DNA of 64,000 nucleotides. It comes from Acidithiobacillus thiooxidans ATCC 19377. GTDB lineage: Bacteria > Pseudomonadota > Gammaproteobacteria > Acidithiobacillales > Acidithiobacillaceae. Positions 29,117-38,562 of the stretch are shown one piece after another. How positions within the stretch are numbered: the stretch's first letter is position 1; each line of letters opens with the position of its first letter. The DNA lies in assembly GCF_009662475.1 (NCBI RefSeq), contig NZ_CP045571.1, forward strand, positions 1,300,501 through 1,364,500, in the 5' to 3' direction. The notes under the pieces are model-generated. The model had not been told where the DNA came from. It ran no database searches and saw only the letters and a list, made by a program, of their open reading frames with translations. The position numbers and the translations under genes were made by a program.

Positions 29117-32100
29117 TGCGCTTCAGAAACCTGGCTATTTTGATTTTTATCTGTACTTTAGGGATTATTTTTTCTGGACTATTTTGGTTATTGAATACCA
29201 ACAACGGTGCACGCTGGGCATTGGCCCAAGTTCCGCATTTAAGTGCAAAAAAAATCAGTGGAACTTTAATGGATGGTTTAAAAATATCAGAGTTGAACTG
29301 GTCCAGTAGATCTTCCCGCTTTACTGCTCAGAACTTGCAATGGGTATTGCATCCTAGTCATTTATTATGGGGAGAGCTTGACGTTGTAGACCTTAAAATT
29401 ATTAATGGTCAACTATATTTACCAAAATCCTCCTCAAAACCAAATAACCTGAATCTTGCTTGGCCAGCTGTACCGCTGTGGTCACGATTCATCTCAATAC
29501 ATGTTGGGCCAACTACTATTGAAAAATTACAGGTGTGGCAAGGACAGAAAAATGCGTTTAGATTAAGGAGTGGCACTCTTAAAAATATCTCATGGAATCA
29601 TGGGAATATCCATATTAACGAACTTTTATCAGATCTTTCCACTGGCCAGTTGAAATTTTCTGCGCAAGTCCAAATGGAAAAACGAAGTCTCACCACCACG
29701 GGGGACTGGATTGAGTCCTCTCCTGCGCATACTAGCCTCCGTTGGAGTGCGGCGTGGCATGGTTTAAGCGACAATACATTTGGTGGGCCAATTAAGCTAC
29801 TATTTAATCAGAAAAATTCACTGAGTAGCATCAGCAGCCTGATTCGGATAGCTCCGCACCAAATTTTATTGAATTCTATGGAGTTAAAAAATCCATCTCT
29901 CAGTACAACCACCACCGGATTCTGGAAAATAGACCTTCCAGAGAATAGCGCTGGTGACTTCACCATATATGGAAAACTGAACAACATCGTTGTTAAAGAT
30001 ATCCCGAAGTCTGTACCGGCCGGTCCTTTATCATTTAAATTGCACCTGCATGGGAATTTTAATCATTATATTGGTGCATTTGCGATGAATGGATCGCCAG
30101 GTTTTGGTGGCATTCAAGGGAATATTGAAGGAAGCAGTACCGGCCTACAATATGATTATACGGGAAATATGCTCGGTGCCAAACTGCTACCTGCAAAGTT
30201 AAAAATAGATTGGCAACCGTTGATGAATGTACAGGGTGAATTGCGGCTTAGAGGTTTACAAAATCAACGTTTTTTTTCTACTGTTCCCGGCCAGTTGTCC
30301 TGTAATATGATCATAAATGCTGCGCAAGCAGCAAAAAACATCAATGGGCGTATCCAATTGCAGGTGTTACCTAGTCAAATATATAAAACCAATCTGGTGG
30401 GTAATGCTGATCTGAAATTCTCTGGAAATCAGTGGGATTTGCAAGAGGCGAATATTCGTGGGTCAGGGTTAACCGTCACTGCTTCTGGTAACTTGCAGAA
30501 ACATTTGTCATTTTCTTTGAATGTTGACAATTGGCAAATGTTGACTCCTGATGCCCGTGGTTCAACAAGTGCTCATGGCTGGATTGCGCAGGCCAATCAG
30601 AACTGGGTGGGTAGTATAAAAGCACATGCCCATAAAGTGCTCTATGCAGGCATTGCAATCCGAAAACTTGATGCCCAGGCCTCTCTTCTTACTAACAATA
30701 AGCTGCTAGCCAATCTGCATATCGAAGGCGCAGAATACAAACAGTATCTGATCAACCTACAATCACAAGCTCATGGTACTCTGGGGCACTTTGGAATGGA
30801 TGTTGAAGCACAATCAACGGGTAATCAATTTACTCTGCATAGTTTAGTCCAACATTCTCATTCAACTTGGAATCTCTTATTAAATCAAAGCCATTTTCAA
30901 AGCAAGCGCCTCGGATTTTGGCAACTGGAGCATCCTTCGACATTATCCTGGAATTCCGGTGTCATTCGAATCACTCCACTCGTATTCAATGATTCTCATG
31001 GATCAAAGATCGGCGCTCAAGGGTTTTATAACCCGGCGCAAAACCTGGCCAGTTTAAATTTGAATATTTTATCTCTTCCTCTTGATTTTAAACAAAAAAA
31101 TAATGATATATCTCTTGATGGATATTTAAATACCCATTTACAGGCACAATGTGATGGTATTTGTCATGCTGATGGTAATTGGAATTTTGAGAAAACCCAG
31201 TTGCATTGGTTATCTGATAACGTATCTCAATCCATTGATTTGCAGAAGTTCAGCGGCCAGGTGCGTTGGCAACCCAAAAATCTAAACTTAACGTCATATC
31301 TGGAATTGCCAAAAAATTGGGGCTCTGCGCAAATACACCTGCATAGTCCAGTTACCCTCGCCCTGCCCTGGCGATGGAATGAGCAAGCAGCAATTCAAGC
31401 GACTGTTCAGGCAAAACTGGGGGCTCCTCTTTTTGCGGCTTTGCCTATCGGAGCCCTGAAAATGCGAGCCCAAGGTGGTGGTAATATAGAAGGAGATATC
31501 ACCGGAACCTGGGCAGATCCCAAATGGCACGGCACTGCTGAGTTACAAGGTCTTGGTTTGTATGTTCCTCAAGCCGGGCTCGATTTACAAGATGTCGGGG
31601 CCAAACTGCTAGGCAATGGTCAAGAGTTGCAAATCAGTGACATGCACGCAACTTCGGGAACAGGTCGTATTTCCGGAAACGGTACCATCTACCTGCGACC
31701 CGAAACACATTTTGCCCTACACATAGCTGGCCATGCATTTACGGCTTTGAATCTTCCTCAAGTACAGGCGGCCGTCAGTCCCGATCTTCATATTGATGGC
31801 ACCTTACAAAAAATAAATATTGGGGGTGCCATTCATACGAATCGCCTGCGTATTCTCGGCACAGATTTTAACGGACCAAAACCGTCCAGTGATGTTGTTT
31901 TTGTTAAAAATATCAAGAAAAATAATGCAGGTCCTGCTCTAAGTGTGAATTTGCAGGTCACTCTGGGTAACGATGCCAAAGTCTTCATTAGTGGCTTACG
32001 TGCCGATTTGGTTGGGGCCCTGGATGTCAGGATGCAGGATGGACATAGTCCTGCTGTAAAAGGAATATTGCGTATGGTCAATGGTCATTATGATATTTAT

Positions 32101-32667
32101 GGCCATAGCCTTGATTTTGAAAGAGGCTCAATCAACTTTCATGGGGCCGCCAGTCAGGCTAATCTCGATGTACTCGTAGTACGCACCATCAAAAACTCTG
32201 ACAGCTTTGCCGTGGATAATACGCCGGTAAAAGCTGGTGTTCAGGTAACGGGGACTTTGCAGGTACCACAAGTGAATCTCTATTCCAATCCATCCATGTC
32301 TCAGGCCGATATTTTGTCTTATCTACTTCTCGGCACGCCTTCAAGTGGTCTGGGTAATCAGGATGAATTACTTTCGGCTGCGGCAGGCACTCTCTTTTCT
32401 GCCAGTCGTGCGGCGCTTTTCGGAAATAGTCTGAGTAATACTGGTATTGATGTTGGCGTAACCTCTAATGGACAACAAGGTTTGTCTGGAGCCATGGTTA
32501 CCTTGGGCCATTATTTGACGCCAGATTTATATTTGAGCGTAGGACAATCGGTGATGGGAAACGGAACAGTTGCCAGGTTGCGTTATCGTGTAAGTAAGCA
32601 TATAGAGTTACAAACTGAAAATGGCACCCAGAATGGTGCAAACATATTTTATCGGATAGATTTTTAA
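29116..32667 (+). CDS. tamB: Translocation and assembly module TamB
   Basis: About 1183 residues, normal for TamB. One N-terminal signal anchor (LAILIFICTLGIIFSGLFWLL) is followed by a very long repetitive beta-rich region that forms a periplasmic groove for lipid transport. The C-terminal DUF490/TamB domain is clear: GHYDIYGHSLDFERGSINF, TLQVPQVNLYSNPSMSQADILSYLLLG and the terminal ENGTQNGANIFYRIDF. The ATG overlaps the tamA TGA. The tam pair is visibly more AT-rich than its neighbours. Confidence 0.92.
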   Translation: MRFRNLAILIFICTLGIIFSGLFWLLNTNNGARWALAQVPHLSAKKISGTLMDGLKISELNWSSRSSRFTAQNLQWVLHPSHLLWGELDVVDLKIINGQLYLPKSSSKPNNLNLAWPAVPLWSRFISIHVGPTTIEKLQVWQGQKNAFRLRSGTLKNISWNHGNIHINELLSDLSTGQLKFSAQVQMEKRSLTTTGDWIESSPAHTSLRWSAAWHGLSDNTFGGPIKLLFNQKNSLSSISSLIRIAPHQILLNSMELKNPSLSTTTTGFWKIDLPENSAGDFTIYGKLNNIVVKDIPKSVPAGPLSFKLHLHGNFNHYIGAFAMNGSPGFGGIQGNIEGSSTGLQYDYTGNMLGAKLLPAKLKIDWQPLMNVQGELRLRGLQNQRFFSTVPGQLSCNMIINAAQAAKNINGRIQLQVLPSQIYKTNLVGNADLKFSGNQWDLQEANIRGSGLTVTASGNLQKHLSFSLNVDNWQMLTPDARGSTSAHGWIAQANQNWVGSIKAHAHKVLYAGIAIRKLDAQASLLTNNKLLANLHIEGAEYKQYLINLQSQAHGTLGHFGMDVEAQSTGNQFTLHSLVQHSHSTWNLLLNQSHFQSKRLGFWQLEHPSTLSWNSGVIRITPLVFNDSHGSKIGAQGFYNPAQNLASLNLNILSLPLDFKQKNNDISLDGYLNTHLQAQCDGICHADGNWNFEKTQLHWLSDNVSQSIDLQKFSGQVRWQPKNLNLTSYLELPKNWGSAQIHLHSPVTLALPWRWNEQAAIQATVQAKLGAPLFAALPIGALKMRAQGGGNIEGDITGTWADPKWHGTAELQGLGLYVPQAGLDLQDVGAKLLGNGQELQISDMHATSGTGRISGNGTIYLRPETHFALHIAGHAFTALNLPQVQAAVSPDLHIDGTLQKINIGGAIHTNRLRILGTDFNGPKPSSDVVFVKNIKKNNAGPALSVNLQVTLGNDAKVFISGLRADLVGALDVRMQDGHSPAVKGILRMVNGHYDIYGHSLDFERGSINFHGAASQANLDVLVVRTIKNSDSFAVDNTPVKAGVQVTGTLQVPQVNLYSNPSMSQADILSYLLLGTPSSGLGNQDELLSAAAGTLFSASRAALFGNSLSNTGIDVGVTSNGQQGLSGAMVTLGHYLTPDLYLSVGQSVMGNGTVARLRYRVSKHIELQTENGTQNGANIFYRIDF

Positions 32668-32684
32668 CTCACCATGGAGCCTTT

Positions 32685-33779
32685 TTGGTGCTGAAAAAAC
32701 GAGAAAGCATCGTCCTGATCGGGGCTGGAGTCATTGGCATGCTTGCCGCCGTTCGGCTTGCTGAGGAAGGTTTTGCCATAACCATTGTGGATCAGGGACA
32801 AACTGGCAGGGAGGCATCCTGGGCTGGCGGTGGCATTCTCAGTCCTCTTTATCCTTGGCATTATCCCCCGGAACTTCTTCGACTGTCATTTTATAGTATG
32901 TCACTTCATCGTGCTCTTTCTTCGGAGTTGGCTTCTTTCACCAATATTGATCCGCAGTGGGCCTTGTCCGGGTTACGCATTATTGAGGGAGAAAATGAAG
33001 TTTTTCGAGATGATGTCAGCCACTGGGGACAAAATTGGGGCCTGAACTGGCAAGTCTCTGGCGGCAAAGCTACAACCAAAAAAAACCTCTGGTGCCCTGA
33101 GGTGGCACAGGTTCGGAATCCTCGCCTGCTATCTGCCCTGGCTGAACGCTGTCGACAGCTTGATATCCAACTCATTGAACAAACTGAAATTACGGGCTTT
33201 AAACGCAAAAATGAACAACTACTCGGCGTGGAAAGCAATCAGGGATTTATCGCTTCAGACAAGGCTATAGTGACAGCTGGAGCATGGACCGGAAAATTAC
33301 TTGAACAAATTGATATTCATCTGCAAATTTATCCGGTACGTGGCCAAATGCTGTTGCTGCAGGGGTCTCCAGGCATGCTTGATTCCATGTTGATGCAAGA
33401 TAATCACTACCTGGTACAAAGACAGGATGGTCTCATTCTGGCTGGCAGCACCAGTGAGAACGTGCAATTTGACAAGTCTGTTACGCCGCTAGCACGGCAA
33501 ACCTTGTGGAATTTTGCGCGTGACCAGCTTTCTGGCCTAACTAGTTCCAGCATCATCAGACAATGGTCGGGACTGCGACCCGGCAGCCCTGAGAGTGTTC
33601 CCTATATAGGCCCCCTACCCGGCTGGAACGGCCTGTATGTTGCTGCGGGTCATTTTCGTTATGGCCTCACCAATGCACCGGCAACAGCAGAAATACTTAC
33701 TTGCCTGCTCACCGACAAGGCCCCTCCCATTGATGCCACCCCTTATGCTCCAGCAACACATTATCAGAAAGGGACTTGA
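32685..33779 (+). CDS. thiO: Glycine oxidase ThiO-like FAD oxidoreductase
   Basis: A 364-residue flavoprotein of the DAO family. The FAD-binding Rossmann motif is VLIGAGVIGMLAAVRLAEEG. GQTGREASWAGGGILSPLYPW is typical of ThiO, as is the late GLRPGSPESVPYIGPLPGWNGLYVAAGHFR. ThiO oxidises glycine to iminoacetate for thiazole synthesis. No other thi gene is near, so a different amine substrate is possible. The start is a TTG (32685) or the adjoining GTG, 6 bases after a GGAG site. It follows tamB by 17 bases. Confidence 0.83.
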   Translation: MVLKKRESIVLIGAGVIGMLAAVRLAEEGFAITIVDQGQTGREASWAGGGILSPLYPWHYPPELLRLSFYSMSLHRALSSELASFTNIDPQWALSGLRIIEGENEVFRDDVSHWGQNWGLNWQVSGGKATTKKNLWCPEVAQVRNPRLLSALAERCRQLDIQLIEQTEITGFKRKNEQLLGVESNQGFIASDKAIVTAGAWTGKLLEQIDIHLQIYPVRGQMLLLQGSPGMLDSMLMQDNHYLVQRQDGLILAGSTSENVQFDKSVTPLARQTLWNFARDQLSGLTSSSIIRQWSGLRPGSPESVPYIGPLPGWNGLYVAAGHFRYGLTNAPATAEILTCLLTDKAPPIDATPYAPATHYQKGT

Positions 33780-33848
33780 TCAGGTCTTCCCCTGGTAACT
33801 AGATAAAGCTACAATTATACCCAGTTTAGAATTATAGAGGGACCATAC

Positions 33849-34274
33849 ATGGATAATCAGGATTGGAATAAGCAGCGTGTTTTGGAAACGTTACGAGATG
33901 CAGGTGTTAATCCCACCAGCCAGCGTGTGGAGATTGGCTATGCCCTCTTCTCTTCTTGTGCCCATCTTTCTGCTGAAGAAATCATGCAGCGGGTCAACGC
34001 AGATTATCCCGTGGTCTCCAAGGCTACAGTATACAATACATTAGGTTTATTTGCAGACCACTCCTTGGTTCGTGAAGTCATTGTAGAACCAGGTAAGGTC
34101 TTCTACGATCCCAATGTGTCCATGCACCACCACTTCTATCATGTGGATACCGGCCAATTACAGGATATTCCTGCAAGCTCCTTGCAAATCAGTAAGCTTC
34201 CTGATATACCCGCTGAAACCGAAGTGGAAAATGTCGAGGTCGTCATCCGTCTCCGTCAACGCGTGGCCCATTAG
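33849..34274 (+). CDS. Fur-family regulator, PerR/Irr-like
   Basis: A 141-residue winged-helix metalloregulator. The DNA-binding half has NPTSQRVEIGYALFS, HLSAEEIMQRV and SKATVYNTLGLFADHSLV. The C-terminal half has the histidine cluster MHHHFYHVDTGQLQDI but no CxxC structural zinc pairs, which points to the Irr or zinc-free PerR branch and away from Fur or Zur. Two direct AATTATA copies (33813, 33830) in the upstream gap could be its operator. Targets are unknown. It is the last core gene before the tRNA fragment. Confidence 0.85.
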   Translation: MDNQDWNKQRVLETLRDAGVNPTSQRVEIGYALFSSCAHLSAEEIMQRVNADYPVVSKATVYNTLGLFADHSLVREVIVEPGKVFYDPNVSMHHHFYHVDTGQLQDIPASSLQISKLPDIPAETEVENVEVVIRLRQRVAH

Positions 34275-34290
34275 ATTGATTAGCCGCCTC

Positions 34291-34318
34291 TTGCCTTCCT
34301 TTTCTAAATCCTTATAAT
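34291..34318 (+). promoter_or_regulatory. Promoter of the tRNA-Lys gene
   Basis: TTGCCT (34291-34296) and a perfect TATAAT (34313-34318) are separated by 16 bases and lie 11 bases before the tRNA 5' end. Since the tRNA is interrupted, transcription from here would run into the integrase region. Confidence 0.75.
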
Positions 34319-34329
34319 GCGTTTTCCTT

Positions 34330-34370
34330 GGGTTGTTAGCTCAGTTGGTAGAGCAGCTGACTCTTAATCA
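34330..34370 (+). tRNA. tRNA-Lys(CTT) 5' half, interrupted
   Basis: The sequence from the acceptor strand GGGTTGT through the D-arm (GCTC-AGTTGGTA-GAGC) and the anticodon arm (GCTGA, loop CTCTTAA, then TCA) is a canonical tRNA-Lys with CTT anticodon. After TCA the pairing partner GC, the variable loop, T-arm and acceptor 3' strand are missing; AT-rich DNA follows, then an integrase. This is a probable attachment-site remnant. No matching 3' half was seen in the window. Confidence 0.85.
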
Positions 34371-34522
34371 CATAAAATCTCAATCATAGCCTTTTATGTT
34401 CTCTCATTAAATTCTTTGTCTGCTGAAAAATATAGGATTTGCTCTCATGCTCTATCATGAGGCATCATGCAAGCGCAACCTCAATAGTAAACGTAAAAGT
34501 AAACGTACTTTCAGGAGCGCCC

Positions 34523-35836
34523 ATGCAAAAACTAACCACTCGCGCTATTGAAGCAGCCCGGCCTGACTCTTCCAAAAAAGATATTTACTTGCGTGATGGC
34601 GACGGTCTGGAGTTGCGCGTCCTTCCTTCTGGTAAAAAAGTCTGGCAATTCCGATATACGTTCTCTGGGAAACGCCGAGTCCTAACCTTCGGCGATTACG
34701 CTGTATGCTCTCTACGGGAGGCTCGTTTACGTGCCCAAGATGCCCGCAAGTTTCTTTCAATAGGGCAAGATCCGGCCGATGAAATCAAAACCAAGGTCGT
34801 GAAGCATGCTGCACCACTGAATAATTCTCCATCCCCCAGGCAAGCCGAAGCTGCGAATGCAGATGGTTTTCCTGAACCAACCCATAGGCTTATTGATCTT
34901 ATGCTGGCCTATGCACAGTGGAAGGAAGAAAGCGGCAAGCCTGCGTATGCCCATGATGTGCGCAACAACACTCGCCTCTACCTTAAGGAAAACGCCCCGG
35001 ACCTCGCTATTAAGCCTGCCAGCGAATGCACCTCAGAGGATATTGCCGCCCTACTCCGCCCTATCCACGAAAGGGGCAAATTGCGCACGACAGGGAAATT
35101 ACGCAGTATACTCTCCGCCGCATTTCAAACCGCACTGCAGGCTCCCTACCATCCGGCTATTCCAAAAAACTTGCTAGGGTTCAATGTAAAATCCAACCCA
35201 GTATTGGCTATTCCGGCCATCCATACAGAGCCACGCGAACACGTACTGACACAAGCGGAATTAGGTCAATATGCGTCTGCTGTCCTAGCTGGTACTGGTA
35301 TCACTTATTACTGTCTTGCCTTGTCCCTTTTTGCCGGTGGGCAACGACCAACGCAAGTCTCCAGAATCCGAGAGGAAGATTATTCCAAAAACGAAAGTAT
35401 CCTGCTTATTAAGGACCCCAAAGGAAAACGCAGTAAACCCCGATTACATTACTTACCCTTGGGAAATTTCGCCACTCAGCTTATAGCGCAATGGCATATG
35501 CCAGGATCCTTGTTGAAAAACCCCATCTGGTTCAGTGTAGATGGCGACACAGTGATGGAGTCTACGAGCCTGTCTCATCAATGCAAGCGCATTCAAAAAA
35601 CTTTTGGCTTGGAACCATTCGAAATGCGCGACATCCGTCGCACCGTTGAAACCGAAATGGCCCGCCTTGGTTTTTCCAAAGATCTTCGTGCCCATCTCCT
35701 CTCTCACGGACTCGGCGGAATCCAGGATCGTCACTACGACCGCTACGACCGTATTGACGAAAAAAGAGAAGCCTTGGAAAAGTGGGAAAAATACCTTTTG
35801 GAACTCATGGAACCTTACCACAACAAACAGGCCTGA
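34523..35836 (+). CDS. int: Tyrosine recombinase/integrase, P4 type
   Basis: A 437-residue integrase, with the start set by a CAGGAGC site before the ATG. It has an N-terminal DUF4102 arm-binding domain (residues 1-90, LTTRAIEAARPDS, DGDGLELRVLPSG, LTFGDYAVCSLREAR), a central core-binding domain (about 120-220) and a catalytic domain. Candidate catalytic residues are Arg275 (GGQRPTQV), Arg369/Arg372 in MRDIRRT (Arg replaces the usual His of HxxR), His395 (LLSHG) and Tyr405 (RHYDRYD). It lies 150 bases after the broken tRNA, the standard place for an integrative element. Confidence 0.92.
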   Translation: MQKLTTRAIEAARPDSSKKDIYLRDGDGLELRVLPSGKKVWQFRYTFSGKRRVLTFGDYAVCSLREARLRAQDARKFLSIGQDPADEIKTKVVKHAAPLNNSPSPRQAEAANADGFPEPTHRLIDLMLAYAQWKEESGKPAYAHDVRNNTRLYLKENAPDLAIKPASECTSEDIAALLRPIHERGKLRTTGKLRSILSAAFQTALQAPYHPAIPKNLLGFNVKSNPVLAIPAIHTEPREHVLTQAELGQYASAVLAGTGITYYCLALSLFAGGQRPTQVSRIREEDYSKNESILLIKDPKGKRSKPRLHYLPLGNFATQLIAQWHMPGSLLKNPIWFSVDGDTVMESTSLSHQCKRIQKTFGLEPFEMRDIRRTVETEMARLGFSKDLRAHLLSHGLGGIQDRHYDRYDRIDEKREALEKWEKYLLELMEPYHNKQA

Positions 35837-36375
35837 TGTATACGCAAAATCGGGACCTATTTCTCTGGTAAAATGAAAATCACGGCGGCAATCAAAGCAC
35901 CTGTTTTGCGCCTATGTTTCTCTTTAGTATCGTAATGGCATTATTATGCTGCGTAATACTACCTAAACTGTCACAGGCCGATGAAATCACCACCGGCCTG
36001 AGATTGGCGTCAAAAATTTCCATGGCTGTACTCAGATGTTCACGGACAATAAAGTTTCATCGTAGCGTCGCCCTGAATTAGGGGGGCTGGATCTGCTTGA
36101 CAGGCGTCGACCCGACTCTACCGCGAATAATGCAGGCATGATCTGGGGTGGCGGTACTCGGCGAAGCCATTGCTAACGGACGACTGGTTGCCATAGTATT
36201 CTCTATGATCTGATGGCTGGTAAAGACTGAAAGCGGACGTTGAATTTAACTCGAATTTTGCATTAATCTTAATCCTGCGAAGGTTGCCTGTTCCCCCAAT
36301 CGCGCCTAAAAGAATCCGGTCCCCAGTCAACATACATGGTGGTAGTCTATCCGCTGGCTCATCTGCTGTGTGAGC
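35837..36375. other. Non-coding stretch between integrase and the lnt-like gene
   Basis: About 540 bases without a convincing gene; short frames are interrupted. It contains a 24-base motif at 36044-36067 that recurs inverted at 52347 (described separately). Composition is mixed, with several stop codons in every frame, and it looks like decayed element or insertion-sequence DNA. Confidence 0.5.
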
Positions 36376-37884
36376 TTATTGCACGTCATTCTCCACGCCT
36401 GTCCGCTGGATCGGACGAAAGGCCTGAATAATCAGAGCAAAAAGGCAGATAATTAAGAATGGCAAGTCACCTAACATTCCAAATGGTGTTTTTCCTTTTC
36501 TCGGGTTTATTTTCCCATTCAAGGCTCCGCTAACAAACTCCGGAAGCTTCGCTTGCACTCTCCCGTTTGGCGAAATGATTGCAGTCACTCCGGTATTTGT
36601 AGCGCGAATATCCGGTTTCTCCTCTTCCCGTGCTTGCATGGCAGCCATTTGAAGACTCTGCGGTAACGCAGTGCTATGCCCAAACCAGGAGTAATCACTA
36701 ATATTCGTTAGAAATGTTGCCCCTTCCACTACTCCTTTCCTGACATCTCGGGAAAAAGATTCCTCATAGCAAATCGTCATGCCATCTCGCAGCCCATCCA
36801 CTTGCAGGGTCGATGACCCATCCCCAGGTGTGAAGCTACCCAAGCCCGGGAGAAAATGATGTACTAAAGGACCTAATAAGTGCGGAAAGGGGATGTATTC
36901 ACCAAAAGGGACTAAATGTTGTTTGCGATACCACTGCCGGGGAGATGTACCATCAATATCCAAAGCCGCATTATAATAGTGCTGATGTGCATATTGAACG
37001 ATACCCAAAATAATTTGCGTGTGATGATGTGCGGACCACACTCGTAAACCCTGAAGTAACTCTGGAATCTGGGTTTGAAAAACAGGAAAAGCCGTCTCCG
37101 GCAAAACATCCAGCATGGTACCCTTGGGGGTGGCAAGAATGAGTTTCACATAACGATTCAGCACAGAATCCAGTTGATGGGTATTCCATTTTTCTGTGAC
37201 GGGAATATCCCCCTGAATAAGTCGTACCGAAAGCAGATGGCGAATGGGCTGGGTCCAGTTAATCTCCGCACTGACGGCAGCTCCTGCGTAAAGAAGCATT
37301 ATTGCACCGACCGTACTCATGACCATGCGGCGCTCGGACCGATGGCGGTAGAGCAATAGGATCAGAGAGGCTACGCAGGCCGTAGCCAGTCCGACACCAT
37401 ACTGACCTAGTAACGGAGCCCACCCCCCTAGAATACTCCAGGTCTGGCTATACCCGGTGGCCAGCCAGGGAAATCCCGTAAAAAGATGTGCGCGTAGCCA
37501 TTCGGAAAGCACCCAGACAAATGGAAGTGCAAATAGACCCTTTCGTGGCCACCATTTCCTCGCAATCCATAGAGCGAGCGCTGGATATAATGCGCAATAA
37601 AACGCCAGCAATAAGACTGCTGTGCCGGATAGTACCCAGTCCATATGGGCAAAATTGTGCAGCGGAATTGCGAGCCAATATATGCCCACAGCAAAGGCAG
37701 ATAAGCCGAAGGTGAATCCTGTCCACGCAGCAAGGCGCGGTGATGCGCGATCCGCTATCGCAAATAAACCCACCAGTAAAATGATCGCCAGATACGATTG
37801 GTCAAAGGGGGCAAATGCCAGTGGCCAACAGGCACCAAGAACCAAACCGGCAATCCACACCAATCGGGAGAACGCCATACCCAC
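36376..37884 (-). CDS. Second apolipoprotein N-acyltransferase (Lnt-like)
   Basis: A 502-residue membrane enzyme. Six or so N-terminal helices (residues 10-200) are followed by a periplasmic nitrilase-type domain. The catalytic triad is visible: Glu263 (VLPETAFP), Lys321 (YRKQHLVPFGEYIP) and Cys372 (MTICYEESF), with VRATNTG-like DIRATNTGVTAII later. Lnt adds the third acyl chain to the N-terminal Cys of lipoproteins. Since it lies in an accessory operon, it is probably an extra copy beside the housekeeping lnt. It is the last gene of the MNIO operon, starting 1 base after the upstream stop. A role in lipidating the operon's own precursor is possible. Confidence 0.88.
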   Translation of the reverse strand: MGMAFSRLVWIAGLVLGACWPLAFAPFDQSYLAIILLVGLFAIADRASPRLAAWTGFTFGLSAFAVGIYWLAIPLHNFAHMDWVLSGTAVLLLAFYCALYPALALWIARKWWPRKGLFALPFVWVLSEWLRAHLFTGFPWLATGYSQTWSILGGWAPLLGQYGVGLATACVASLILLLYRHRSERRMVMSTVGAIMLLYAGAAVSAEINWTQPIRHLLSVRLIQGDIPVTEKWNTHQLDSVLNRYVKLILATPKGTMLDVLPETAFPVFQTQIPELLQGLRVWSAHHHTQIILGIVQYAHQHYYNAALDIDGTSPRQWYRKQHLVPFGEYIPFPHLLGPLVHHFLPGLGSFTPGDGSSTLQVDGLRDGMTICYEESFSRDVRKGVVEGATFLTNISDYSWFGHSTALPQSLQMAAMQAREEEKPDIRATNTGVTAIISPNGRVQAKLPEFVSGALNGKINPRKGKTPFGMLGDLPFLIICLFALIIQAFRPIQRTGVENDVQ

Positions 37885-38523
37885 TCAGGAAATCGTCGCC
37901 ATGATTTCCTGGAGACCATGGGGCCCCAAACCATGCTGGATGACCCACTGTTTCTGTCTGGTCCGATACAGCAGTGTGGGGGTAGCCTCTTCTCCCGTGC
38001 GAATCAGCAATTGGGTGTTGCGGTGTACCGCCCGACGAATGGACACTGGGGCGTTGACTGCGGGATGTATTCCGCCTTCTTCAGTGATCACATTAAAATG
38101 AGACTCATCAAAAGCCATGGCTTGCGTTGGGTGTTTTGCCATGAGGACTGCTTCTGCCTTAGCCGCACTGCTGGGCTTCAGGAAACCCACTAACACCACG
38201 CGCAAATGGAGTTTTCCAGTATGAATCAGCGGCAATGCCTTTTCATAGAACCTATGGCACCAGATACAATTGGGGTCCATAAAGGCGATCAATTCTGGAC
38301 CGTGGTATCCAATCCAAAACGTATCCGCGCGTTTCAGGGCGATCGCGATAGCACTTGGAGACCATGGTCTAGGTAATTTCCTAAATGCCCGGACACTGTG
38401 TGTGAATGCCGCTCGGGTCTGCGCCGGGGCATGTGCAGCAGAGTTTATTGCTGCCATGGACGGCACTGGCAAGGCTGCAAGGAGGAGCATGCAAAGCATA
38501 CCAAGAAAATTCTGTTTCCGCAT
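37885..38523 (-). CDS. Periplasmic thioredoxin-fold protein with CIWC motif
   Basis: A 212-residue DsbC/DsbG-like protein with a signal peptide (MRKQNFLGMLCMLLLAALPVPSMAA). The active site is DPNCIWCHRFYEKA (Cys86 and Cys89), and the cis-Pro loop is EEATPTLLYR. It lacks the normal DsbC dimerisation domain length. Ile-Trp between the cysteines is rare; the two other DsbC-like proteins of this operon have CPYC. It sits between the DUF2063 gene and the lnt-like gene, and its job is probably reduction or isomerisation of disulfides in an operon client (inference). Confidence 0.82.
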   Translation of the reverse strand: MRKQNFLGMLCMLLLAALPVPSMAAINSAAHAPAQTRAAFTHSVRAFRKLPRPWSPSAIAIALKRADTFWIGYHGPELIAFMDPNCIWCHRFYEKALPLIHTGKLHLRVVLVGFLKPSSAAKAEAVLMAKHPTQAMAFDESHFNVITEEGGIHPAVNAPVSIRRAVHRNTQLLIRTGEEATPTLLYRTRQKQWVIQHGLGPHGLQEIMATIS

Positions 38524-38562
38524 TTTATCTCCTTTTAAAAAGCGTGGGTAAAGAATCAGAGC

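Noticed and set aside
32674-32684. ATG at 32674 as thiO start
   Set aside because: It is not in the thiO reading frame; its GGAG is the ribosome-binding site of the TTG/GTG start.
36118-36333. 71-codon minus-strand frame
   Set aside because: No family, no ribosome-binding site and no continuity with neighbours. It lies in decayed DNA.
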